Origin: Pseudomonadota bacterium
GTDB lineage: Bacteria > Pseudomonadota > Gammaproteobacteria > Xanthomonadales > Xanthomonadaceae
Reading direction: 5' to 3'
Assembly (NCBI GenBank): GCA_023430045.1
Contig: JAEZCF010000014.1
Location: forward strand, 1 to 43,133
Length of the DNA: 43,133 nucleotides
How positions within the stretch are numbered: position 1 is the stretch's first letter; every line of letters begins with the position of its first letter. A program made the translations under genes and the position numbers. Below the pieces are notes generated by a model, which was not told the origin of the DNA, did not search any database, and saw only the letters and a program-made list of their open reading frames with translations. Of this stretch, positions 1 through 7,386 are shown one piece after another.

Positions 1-2
1 CT

Positions 3-1787
3 GCGGGCCCGGCGCCGGCGGCAGCGCCAGGCGTGGCCGCCGATGCACAGGGAACGGTGACCATCGGCGGCGAAGACGCTGCCGAAACGGTGCAGCGCTG
101 GGTCCCGCCGGAGGTCACGATCGACCCGGCGCAGCGCGCTGCCGCACGCCGTGATGCCGAGCGTGCCCTTGCCCAGGGGCGGTTGTACGCCACGGCCGAG
201 GACGCCATTCCGATCTGGCTTGCATTGCGGGAACAGGACCCGCAGGACCGGCGCGCCCGTGATGGGCTGCTGCGCGCACGGCGGGCCTTGCTCGGGCAGG
301 CCCGTGACCTGCTGGAGCGCCCGCTGCAGCAGCGCGCGGCGCTGGCCGAAGTGGGCACCATCGCACTGGTGCTGCTGACGCTGGCACCGGATGACGAGCA
401 GGTGCGTGCACTGCAGCGGCAGGTGGAAACCGCCCAGCGCGTGGTGGCCTTCAACCGCGCCGGCGAGGACGATCTGCGCGCTGGCCGCATCGGCGAGGGG
501 GGCGAAGGTGATGGCGCCATCGCCAGTTTCCGCGAGGCGCTGGCGCTTGACCCCGCCGGTACCCGTGCGCGGCAGGGCCTGGCCGCGGCGGAGAGCGCGT
601 TGATCGGGCGTGCCGAGGCTGCGGCGCGTGCCGGCGATTTCACCGCTGCCGGGCGCTGGCTGGCCGAAGCCAGCAAAGTCCGCGATGCCTCTCCGACCAT
701 CGCCGATGCGTTCGAGCGGGTAGAGGCGGTACGTACTGCCACGCTGGCCGACCTGCGTGATCGTGGGCTGCTGGATCTGACCACCCCGCAGGGCCTGAAG
801 CCGGCGCGCGAGCGGCTGGAGCAGGCCATGCGCATCGCGCTGCCCGGCGATGCCGCCGTGGCCCAGCTGCGCGAACGCATAGAACTTGCCACCCACTACG
901 GCAACTTCCGGCCCGGGCAGGTGTTCAGCGATGCGCTGCGCGATGGCGGTCGCGGACCGCTGATGGTGGTTGTGCCGCACGGCGGATTCCAGATGGGGGC
1001 CGGACCTTCCGAACCCGGCGCCAGCGATGCCGAAAGGCCCGCGCATTACGTGCGTTTCGAGCGCGGTTTTTCCATGGCGATCACCGAGGTGACGGTGGCC
1101 GATTTCGCGCATTTCGTGAAGACGGCCAATGCGCGTCCGCGCGCCACGCGACGTGGTCATTCGGTGGTCTACGACGAGCGCAGCGGCAACTTCATCCGCC
1201 GCAGCGGCGTGGACTGGCAGTCGGATTACGATGGCGGGCGTGCGCTGGCCAACCAGCCGGTCATGCACGTCAGCGTGCGCGATGCCGAGGCCTACGCGAA
1301 CTGGCTTTCGGAGCAGACAGGCAAGTCCTACCGGCTGCCCAGCGAGGCGGAATTCGAATATGCACTGCGTGCCGGTTCTTCCGGGCGCTATCCGTGGGGC
1401 AACGAGGGCGTACCGCCCAGCGATTCGGGAAACTTCACCGGTGGCAAGGACGTGTCGCCGTCCGGCCGCCATTGGACCAACGCCTTCGTCGGCTATGGCG
1501 ACGGCTACTGGGGCGCCGCGCCGGTGGCCAGCTTCAAGCCCAACGCGTGGGGCCTGCATGACATGGGCGGCAACCTGAGCGAATGGGTGGCCGACTGCTG
1601 GCATGCCAGCTACCGACGCGCGCCGGCCGATGGCGCGGCGTGGTTCAACCCGGGCTGTCGGGCACGCGTGATCCGTGGCGCGAACTGGGCCAATGCGCCC
1701 GAGCAGACCCGCGCAGCATGGCGGCAATCGCAGGATTCGGACACCACCAGCGCGCGCATCGGTTTCCGCCTGGTACGCGGTATCTGA
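3..1787 (+). CDS. FGE-like (SUMF1/PvdO-fold) domain protein, 5' end missing
   Basis: The frame is open from the left edge, so the N-terminus lies outside the window; the first internal start-like codon is GTG at 33. The visible protein has an alanine-rich helical region of about 290 residues that looks TPR-like, then a formylglycine-generating-enzyme fold (from 'PHGGFQMGAGPSEPGA' to 'IGFRLVRGI'). Typical fold motifs are visible: 'LPSEAEFEYALRAG', 'YPWGNE', 'GGNLSEWVADCW' and 'RVIRGANW'. The paired cysteines that bind copper in true sulfatase-modifying FGEs are not evident after 'RGANW', where the sequence reads 'ANAPEQTRAAWRQS'. Formylglycine synthesis is therefore unlikely; a binding or structural role is more plausible. 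Such domains are often attached to signalling or envelope proteins. The exact function is unknown. Confidence 0.85.
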   Translation, partial: AGPAPAAAPGVAADAQGTVTIGGEDAAETVQRWVPPEVTIDPAQRAAARRDAERALAQGRLYATAEDAIPIWLALREQDPQDRRARDGLLRARRALLGQARDLLERPLQQRAALAEVGTIALVLLTLAPDDEQVRALQRQVETAQRVVAFNRAGEDDLRAGRIGEGGEGDGAIASFREALALDPAGTRARQGLAAAESALIGRAEAAARAGDFTAAGRWLAEASKVRDASPTIADAFERVEAVRTATLADLRDRGLLDLTTPQGLKPARERLEQAMRIALPGDAAVAQLRERIELATHYGNFRPGQVFSDALRDGGRGPLMVVVPHGGFQMGAGPSEPGASDAERPAHYVRFERGFSMAITEVTVADFAHFVKTANARPRATRRGHSVVYDERSGNFIRRSGVDWQSDYDGGRALANQPVMHVSVRDAEAYANWLSEQTGKSYRLPSEAEFEYALRAGSSGRYPWGNEGVPPSDSGNFTGGKDVSPSGRHWTNAFVGYGDGYWGAAPVASFKPNAWGLHDMGGNLSEWVADCWHASYRRAPADGAAWFNPGCRARVIRGANWANAPEQTRAAWRQSQDSDTTSARIGFRLVRGI

Positions 1788-1859
1788 CGCTCACATCCGT
1801 TGGGCTAGGATGTCGCCGCGCCTGCCAATCCGGGTGGGCCACGGCCAGGATGCACCCCG

Positions 1860-2762
1860 ATGCGCAACGACCCGACCTCCCGTTCCCCGCAGCCACGCCA
1901 GCGTCGTGGCCTGTTCGGCAACATCCGCTGGTGGGTGCTGCTCGCCTTTGCCGGTTACGCGGCGTACTACTGGTTTTCCAATCGCGCGGTGGACCCGTAC
2001 ACCGGCCAGTCGGTGCTGATCGATCACACCCTGGATGCATCGCAGGAAAAGGCGCTGGGCCTGCAGGCCTACCAGGAAATCCTGTCGCAGGAACGGCCGC
2101 TGGATCCGAACGCGGAGATGTCGCGCGATGTGCGGGATATCGCCCAGCGGTTGATCGCCAAGGTGGATGTCGTGGAAACGGCGCTGGCCGAGGAGCACAA
2201 CCAGCAGCCCACGCATTTCTCGCGCAGTTTCGATTGGGAAGTGAACGTCATCCAGTCCGACGAGGCCAACGCGTTCTGCCTGCCCGGCGGAAAGATGGCG
2301 GTCTATACCGGGCTGGTGCCGGTGGCACGCACGCGCGATGCGATGGCGGTGGTGATGGGCCACGAGATCGCGCATGCGCTGCTGCGGCACGGTGCACAGC
2401 GGATGGCGCAGCAGAAGCTCACGCAGATCGGGCAGATGGCCGGTGCGGCCAGCGGCATGGATCCGCAACAGCAGCAGATGGTGATGGCGGCGATGGGGTA
2501 CGGGTACCTGCTGCCGTATGCGCGCGGGCATGAAACGCAGGCCGATGAAGTGGGACTGATGCTGGCCGCGGCGGCCTGTTTCGATCCGCGCGAAGCGATA
2601 CCGCTGTGGGAGCGCATGGGCCAGGCCAGTGGCGGCGGTTCGCAGCCGGAGTTCTCGTCCACGCATCCCAATCCCGGCACGCGCATCCAGAACCTGCAGG
2701 CGTTGATGCCGAAGGCACTGGAATACCAGAAGAAATTCTGCGAGACCGCGCAGGCGCGTTGA
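1860..2762 (+). CDS. M48 family zinc metalloprotease, membrane-anchored
   Basis: A 300-residue protein with a short basic N-terminus and one membrane segment at about residues 20-38 ('WWVLLAFAGYAAYYWF'). The M48 zinc-binding site is clear: H168-E169-I-A-H172, with the downstream glutamate ligand in 'HETQADE' (E225) and the aspartate of the ExxxD pattern. The family includes Oma1/LoiP/BepA-type proteases of envelope quality control, and the 'SxTHPxxxxRIQNL' block ('SSTHPNPGTRIQNL') near the C-terminus is typical. The catalytic part would face the periplasm if the N-terminus stays inside. It starts 72 bases after the FGE-like gene and converges on xseA. The substrate cannot be told from sequence. 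Confidence 0.88.
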   Translation: MRNDPTSRSPQPRQRRGLFGNIRWWVLLAFAGYAAYYWFSNRAVDPYTGQSVLIDHTLDASQEKALGLQAYQEILSQERPLDPNAEMSRDVRDIAQRLIAKVDVVETALAEEHNQQPTHFSRSFDWEVNVIQSDEANAFCLPGGKMAVYTGLVPVARTRDAMAVVMGHEIAHALLRHGAQRMAQQKLTQIGQMAGAASGMDPQQQQMVMAAMGYGYLLPYARGHETQADEVGLMLAAAACFDPREAIPLWERMGQASGGGSQPEFSSTHPNPGTRIQNLQALMPKALEYQKKFCETAQAR

Positions 2763-2766
2763 GCGC

Positions 2767-2789
2767 GTCGTGCCGGCCGCCGGCCGGAA
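2767..2789. repeat. Diverged GTAG-type palindromic repeat (SMAG-like)
   Basis: A 23-base element whose core GTGCCGGCC-GCCGGCCGG is nearly palindromic. It closely matches the copy at 11082-11104 but opens GTCG instead of GTAG and ends in AA. It sits between the convergent M48 peptidase and xseA genes, the usual place for these elements. Confidence 0.5.
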
Positions 2790-2834
2790 ACGCCATGAGC
2801 AGGGAGCGGGCAGGGGTCGGCGCTACCGCCCCTG

Positions 2835-4178
2835 TCAAGAGTGTTTGCCTGTCACCTGCAGGTCGATCGTGCCGTCGCCGACACGCGCGCGCAGCGCGTC
2901 GCCCGGCTGCACCTGCGCCGTCTGCCGCACCAGCTGGCCATCGTCGGCGCGGGTAAGGATGCTGTAGCCGCGTGCCACCGTGGCCAGCGGGCTGACCGCT
3001 TCCATCGAACGTGCCAGGCCGCGCAGGCGCAGGCTGTCACGCTGCAGCTGGCGCTGTACCAGCGCTTCCGGACGACCGCGCACGGCCTGCAGGCGCCTGC
3101 GCAGGGTTTCCAGCTGGCGTTGCGGATGACAGCCCCGCAGCACCGCCGCCGCATGTCGCAACTGCGCGGCACGCTGCTGCTGTTGCTGGTGCCACACTGC
3201 CTGCAGGCGACGCCCCAGATCGGCATGGCGGCGCTGCAGCAGCTGCAGGCGGGCCTGCGGGCTGCAGGCGTTCAGCCGCAGCAGCAGGCGGTCCGCGCGC
3301 TGCATCGCCTGGGCCAGTGCGTGTCGCTGCAACTGCTGCAGGCGCGCGGCATCGCGGCGCAGGCGGCGTGCCAGGTCCTGCTGGTCCGGGACCAGCAGTT
3401 CGGCGGCCACCGACGGCGTCGGCGCGCGCAGGTCGGCGGCGAAATCCGACAGACTGAAGTCGGTCTCATGGCCGACGGCCGATACCACCGGCGTACCGCT
3501 GGCGGCGATGGCCCGTGCCAGCGCCTCATCGTTAAATGCCCACAGGTCTTCGAGCGAACCACCGCCACGGGTCAGCAGGATCACGTCGTAGCGGTCGGAT
3601 GCATCGGCCGCACGCAGCAACCGGGTGATCTGCGCCGCCGCCGCGTCGCCCTGCACCAGGGTCGGCAGCAGGTCCACTTCAAGCAGCGGGAAACGGCGCG
3701 CCAGAACGCTGAGCACATCGCGCACGGCGGCGCCGGTGGGCGAGGTGATCACCGCCAGCCGGCGTACATGTGCGGGCAGCGGGCGCTTGCGCTCCGGGGC
3801 GAACAGTCCCTCGGATTCCAGCCGTGCCTTGAGTTCCTCGAACGCACGGCGCAGCGCGCCTTCGCCGGCTTCCTCCATATGGTCGAGCACCATCTGGTAT
3901 TCGCCGCGCGCGTCGTAGAGCGTCACCCGTCCGCGCACCAGCACGCGCATGCCTTCGCGCGGCACGAAGCGGAGCGAGGAGGCCTTCATGCGGAACATTG
4001 CCGCGCGCAGCTGGGCGCGTGCGTCCTTCAGGGTGAAATACAGGTGCCCGGACGCAGGGCGCGCCACGCTGCCCAGTTCGGCTTCCACCCAGATGGCCGG
4101 AAAACTGCCTTCCAGCAGGTCGCGCGCCAGTGTGTTGAGCTGGCTGGGAGTGAGGACATCGATGCTGCGCTGCTGCAT
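2835..4178 (-). CDS. xseA: Exodeoxyribonuclease VII large subunit
   Basis: Encodes 447 residues, close to the usual length of XseA. With the small subunit XseB (not in the window) it degrades single-stranded DNA to oligonucleotides. Seen: the N-terminal OB-fold ('LNTLARDLLEGSFPAIWVEA', 'SGHLYFTLKD'), the catalytic-domain blocks 'AVITSPTGAAVRDVLSVLARR', 'LLTRGGGSLEDLWAFNDE' and 'VVSAVGHETDFSLSDFAADL', a long Q/R/L-rich coiled-coil region, and the C-terminal 'VARGYSIL' motif. The ATG at 4178 is chosen because the frame upstream of it reads as shadow of queG and lacks family similarity. It lies 70 bases downstream of queG on the same strand, so co-transcription is possible. Confidence 0.96.
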   Translation of the reverse strand: MQQRSIDVLTPSQLNTLARDLLEGSFPAIWVEAELGSVARPASGHLYFTLKDARAQLRAAMFRMKASSLRFVPREGMRVLVRGRVTLYDARGEYQMVLDHMEEAGEGALRRAFEELKARLESEGLFAPERKRPLPAHVRRLAVITSPTGAAVRDVLSVLARRFPLLEVDLLPTLVQGDAAAAQITRLLRAADASDRYDVILLTRGGGSLEDLWAFNDEALARAIAASGTPVVSAVGHETDFSLSDFAADLRAPTPSVAAELLVPDQQDLARRLRRDAARLQQLQRHALAQAMQRADRLLLRLNACSPQARLQLLQRRHADLGRRLQAVWHQQQQQRAAQLRHAAAVLRGCHPQRQLETLRRRLQAVRGRPEALVQRQLQRDSLRLRGLARSMEAVSPLATVARGYSILTRADDGQLVRQTAQVQPGDALRARVGDGTIDLQVTGKHS

Positions 4179-4248
4179 GTGCGAAGGGTGCGACGGATGG
4201 ACCAGGCAGGCATGGTCGCACGTCCGCCGCAGGCAGGCACCCTGTTGC

Positions 4249-5319
4249 TCAGGCCGCCCCGTGCTGGTCCAGCGCCCAACGCACGTGTTCGCGCACCAGC
4301 GCCGAATCGTGGCTACTGCGTGAACGCAGCGCGTCCACGGCGATGGCCGATGGCGGCGCATTGCCCAGCGCCACCGCGATGTTGCGCAGCCAGCGTTCGT
4401 GGCCGCTGCGGCGGAGCGGGCTGCCTTCGGTGCGCTGCAGGAATTCGTCCTCGTCCCAGGCGAACAGTTCGTCCAGGCGTGCGCGGTCGAGGTTGTTGCG
4501 CGCACGGAAATCGGCCTCGTCGGTGCGCTTTGCGAACTTGTTCCATGGGCAGACCAGCTGGCAGTCGTCGCAGCCGTAGATGCGGGTGCCGATCAACGGG
4601 CGCATGTCCTCGGGAATCGCGCCGTCGTGTTCGATGGTCAGGTAGGAAATGCAGCGCCGCGCATCCAGCCGCTGCGGCGCGATGATCGCCTGGGTCGGGC
4701 AGACATCGATGCAGCGCGTGCAGGTGCCGCAGTGCGCGGTAGCCGGCGCGTCGATGGGCAGCGGCAGGTCGATGTAGATCTCGCCGAGGAAGAACCACGA
4801 GCCGCCGTGGCGATCGATCAGGCAGGTGTGCTTGCCGATCCAGCCCAGCCCGGCATTGCGGCCCAGGGCGCGTTCCAGCACCGGCGCCGAATCGACGAAC
4901 ACGCGATATCCCAGCGGTGCCACCTCTTCACTGATCTGCGTGGCCAGCTTCTGCAGACGGTTGCGCATCAGCTTGTGGTAATCGCGGCCGAGAGCGTAAC
5001 GCGCGACATAGGCGCGGCCGGGGTCGGCCAGGGTTGCCCACGCTTCGGTATCGTCCTTGTGGCTGTAGTCCATGCCCAGCGAGATCACCCGCACGGTGCC
5101 CGGAAGCAGTTCGGCCGGGCGTGCGCGCAGGGTGCCATGGCGTGCCATCCAGTCCATCGTGCCGTACAGGCCCTGGCCCAGCCAGTCGGCCAGATGGGCT
5201 TCATCCTCGCCCAGATCCACGCCGGCGATGCCGCAGCGCTGGAAGCCATGGGCGCGGGCGAGCGCATGGATGCGCTGCACGGCCAGGGCCGGATCTACGA
5301 GGGTGGGTAGGGGAGGCAT
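4249..5319 (-). CDS. queG: Epoxyqueuosine reductase QueG
   Basis: A 356-residue cobalamin- and iron-sulfur-dependent enzyme that reduces epoxyqueuosine to queuosine in the wobble position of tRNA(Asp, Asn, His, Tyr). Two 4Fe-4S cysteine sets are visible: 'CGTCTRCIDVCP' and 'CDDCQLVCPW'. Other family blocks are 'GRDYHKLMRNRL', 'RNAGLGWIGKHT' and 'FLGEIYIDLPLP'. The ATG at 5319 is the only sensible start, since the frame upstream enters nnr on the opposite strand. QueG is divergent from nnr with only 23 bases between the two start codons, so both promoters must overlap there. Confidence 0.96.
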   Translation of the reverse strand: MPPLPTLVDPALAVQRIHALARAHGFQRCGIAGVDLGEDEAHLADWLGQGLYGTMDWMARHGTLRARPAELLPGTVRVISLGMDYSHKDDTEAWATLADPGRAYVARYALGRDYHKLMRNRLQKLATQISEEVAPLGYRVFVDSAPVLERALGRNAGLGWIGKHTCLIDRHGGSWFFLGEIYIDLPLPIDAPATAHCGTCTRCIDVCPTQAIIAPQRLDARRCISYLTIEHDGAIPEDMRPLIGTRIYGCDDCQLVCPWNKFAKRTDEADFRARNNLDRARLDELFAWDEDEFLQRTEGSPLRRSGHERWLRNIAVALGNAPPSAIAVDALRSRSSHDSALVREHVRWALDQHGAA

Positions 5320-5326
5320 GGCTGCA

Positions 5327-5336
5327 AGTATAGAAT
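5327..5336. promoter_or_regulatory. Shared bidirectional -10 region between queG and nnr
   Basis: The sequence AGTATAGAAT reads as TAGAAT (-10 like) on the plus strand, 6 bases before the nnr ATG, and as TATACT on the minus strand, 8 bases before the queG ATG. A start site about 7 bases beyond either hexamer would fall on or next to the ATG, so both transcripts may be leaderless. No convincing -35 hexamer is seen for either direction. This is inference from sequence only. Confidence 0.4.
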
Positions 5337-5342
5337 CCCTGC

Positions 5343-6830
5343 ATGCACGAGCCTTCTGACCTGTTTGATTCCGCCGCCGCGCGTTCACTGGACGCACAGG
5401 CGTCGGCGCTGGCCGGCGATGGCGGGTGGTCGCTGATGTGTGCGGCCGGGCTGGCCGCGTGGCAGTGCCTGCTGCAGCATTGGCCGGGCGCGCAGGCACT
5501 GTGCGTGGTGGTGGGCGCCGGCAACAACGGTGGTGATGGGCTGCTGCTGGCGGCCCACGCACTGCGTGCTGGCCGCCGTGTACGCGTGGTTACGCTGGCG
5601 GGAAAGCCTCCGGCCACGGCGCTGGCGGCACGCGCGCTGACCGAACTGCAGGCCGCCGGTGGCACCTGCGTGCCGTTCGATGGACGGTTACCGGAAGCGG
5701 ATGTGGTGGTCGATGCACTGTTCGGCCTCGGCCTGCAGGGGGCGCCGCGTGGCGACGCGCAGGCGCTGGTGGAGGCCATCAACGCGCAGCGCGCGCCGGT
5801 GCTGGCGCTGGACGTGCCCAGCGGTGTGGATGCCGACCGTGGCAGCGTGCCGGGTGTGGCGGTACGCGCGGCGGTAACGTTGCAGTTCATCGTGGCGCAT
5901 CGTGGCCTGCATACCGGGGATGGACTTGAACATGCCGGGGCGCGGGTGCTTGCGCCATTATCCCTGCCGGAGGCCGCCTGGGATGGCGTGCAGCCGGCGG
6001 CCGAACGCTGGCAGCAGGATCGCCTGAAGGCACTGCTGCCACCGCGTCGTACCAACGCCCACAAAGGGTCTTCGGGCCATGTGCTGTGTGCGGGCGGCAA
6101 CCATGGCAGCGGCGGCGCCGTGCTGCTGTCCGCGCATGCGGTGCTGCGCACGGGGGCGGGCCTTGCCAGCATCGCCACCCGCGGTGAGCACGTCGCCGCG
6201 GCGCTGGCGCGCCTGCCCGAAGCCATGTGCCACGCGGCCGAGGACGGTCCGGCGCTGCGCCTGCTGCTGCAGCGGGCCGACGTGGTAGCCATCGGACCCG
6301 GGCTGGGGCAGGACGACTGGGCGCAGGAACTGTGGCGCGCGGTGCGTGACAGCGGGCATCCACTGGTGGTGGACGCCGATGCATTGAACCTGCTGGCGCG
6401 CGATCCGCGACCGCTGCCGGACGCCGTGCTGACCCCACACCCGGGCGAGGCCGCACGCCTGCTGGAATGCACCACCGCCGAGGTGCAGCAGGATCGCTTC
6501 CGCGCCGCCACCGAACTGGCCGAACGTTTCCACTGCGTGGTGGTGCTGAAGGGAGCAGGCAGCGTGGTCGCTGCGCCGTCCCGGCGTCCGGCATTGATCG
6601 CCGCAGGCAACCCCGGCATGGCCGTGGGCGGCATGGGCGATCTGCTCACCGGTGTGATCGCCGCCCTGCGCGCGCAGGGCCTGGACGTCTTCGATGCGGC
6701 CGCGGGCGGCGCGCTGCTGCATGGCCTGGCAGGCGATGCGGCGGCCGTGGAGGGCGCGCGCGGCCTGCTTCCCACCGACCTGCTGGCGCCACTGCGCCGC
6801 CTCTGCAATCCGGAATCCACCCATGCTTGA
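5343..6830 (+). CDS. nnr: Bifunctional NAD(P)HX epimerase / ADP-dependent NAD(P)HX dehydratase
   Basis: A 495-residue fusion of the YjeF-N epimerase and the C-terminal ribokinase-like dehydratase, the normal E. coli-type arrangement. It repairs hydrated NADH and NADPH: the N-terminal half interconverts R and S hydrates and the C-terminal half dehydrates the S form using ADP. Seen: 'GAGNNGGDGLLLA' and 'ALDVPSGVDADRG' in the first half; 'NAHKGSSGHVLCAGG', 'IGPGLGQDDW', 'DADALN', 'LTPHPGEAARLL' and 'AAGNPGMAVGGMGDLLTG' in the second. It overlaps the tsaE start by 8 bases, so translation is coupled. No Shine-Dalgarno sequence is obvious, which fits a leaderless message. Confidence 0.96.
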   Translation: MHEPSDLFDSAAARSLDAQASALAGDGGWSLMCAAGLAAWQCLLQHWPGAQALCVVVGAGNNGGDGLLLAAHALRAGRRVRVVTLAGKPPATALAARALTELQAAGGTCVPFDGRLPEADVVVDALFGLGLQGAPRGDAQALVEAINAQRAPVLALDVPSGVDADRGSVPGVAVRAAVTLQFIVAHRGLHTGDGLEHAGARVLAPLSLPEAAWDGVQPAAERWQQDRLKALLPPRRTNAHKGSSGHVLCAGGNHGSGGAVLLSAHAVLRTGAGLASIATRGEHVAAALARLPEAMCHAAEDGPALRLLLQRADVVAIGPGLGQDDWAQELWRAVRDSGHPLVVDADALNLLARDPRPLPDAVLTPHPGEAARLLECTTAEVQQDRFRAATELAERFHCVVVLKGAGSVVAAPSRRPALIAAGNPGMAVGGMGDLLTGVIAALRAQGLDVFDAAAGGALLHGLAGDAAAVEGARGLLPTDLLAPLRRLCNPESTHA

Positions 6831-7311
6831 GCTGTACCTGCCCGATCCCGACCACACCGATCTGCTCGGCCGCGCGCTGGCCGGAAGCCGTCCGCCGCAG
6901 GCGCTGCTGGCGCTGCAGGGCGATCTGGGTGCCGGCAAATCGACCACCGCCCGTGCCCTGCTGCGCGCGCTGGGCGTGACCGGTCCGATCCGCAGCCCGA
7001 CCTACACGCTGGTGGAGCGTTATCCGCTGGAGGACGGCAGCGAAGCCTGGCATCTGGATCTGTACCGCATCGGCGGGGCGGCGGAGCTGGATTTCCTCGG
7101 GCTGGACGAAGGAAGTGCCTCGCTCTGGCTGGTGGAATGGCCCGAACGCGGCGAGGGCGCACTGCCGCCTATCGATCTGCGGCTGGAGCTTGCGATGGAG
7201 GGCGCGGGACGGCGTGCTCGGCTTGTCCCGACCACTGCGAACGGAGCTGAATGGGTGGAACGGCTGCGTTCGGCGGGTCAGTTGCAGGGTCTTCCTGTCG
7301 ATCAACCGTAA
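6823..7311 (+). CDS. tsaE: tRNA threonylcarbamoyladenosine biosynthesis ATPase TsaE
   Basis: A 162-residue P-loop ATPase that works with TsaB, TsaC and TsaD to make t6A37 in ANN-decoding tRNAs. Seen: Walker A 'GDLGAGKSTTARALL', the switch segment 'SPTYTLVERY', 'HLDLYRIGG' and the 'LVEWPERG' block. The ATG at 6823 lies inside the nnr 3' end. The order nnr-tsaE-amidase-mutL matches E. coli (nnr-tsaE-amiB-mutL). The C-terminal tail after about residue 140 is not conserved. Confidence 0.95.
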   Translation: MLELYLPDPDHTDLLGRALAGSRPPQALLALQGDLGAGKSTTARALLRALGVTGPIRSPTYTLVERYPLEDGSEAWHLDLYRIGGAAELDFLGLDEGSASLWLVEWPERGEGALPPIDLRLELAMEGAGRRARLVPTTANGAEWVERLRSAGQLQGLPVDQP

Positions 7312-7386
7312 ATAACTGATGAAAGTTACGGATTATTAAGGGAAAAGGTTTGCAATTCGTTCAGTGCAGTGATTGAATCCTGAGCC

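Noticed and set aside
4181..4505. N-terminal extension of xseA
   Set aside because: Residues upstream of ATG 4178 are a shadow of queG in another frame and are not found in XseA proteins.
2841..4685. Large plus-strand open frame opposite xseA
   Set aside because: It is the His/Arg/Ala/Gln-rich antisense shadow typical of high-G+C genes; xseA on the minus strand has clear family motifs.
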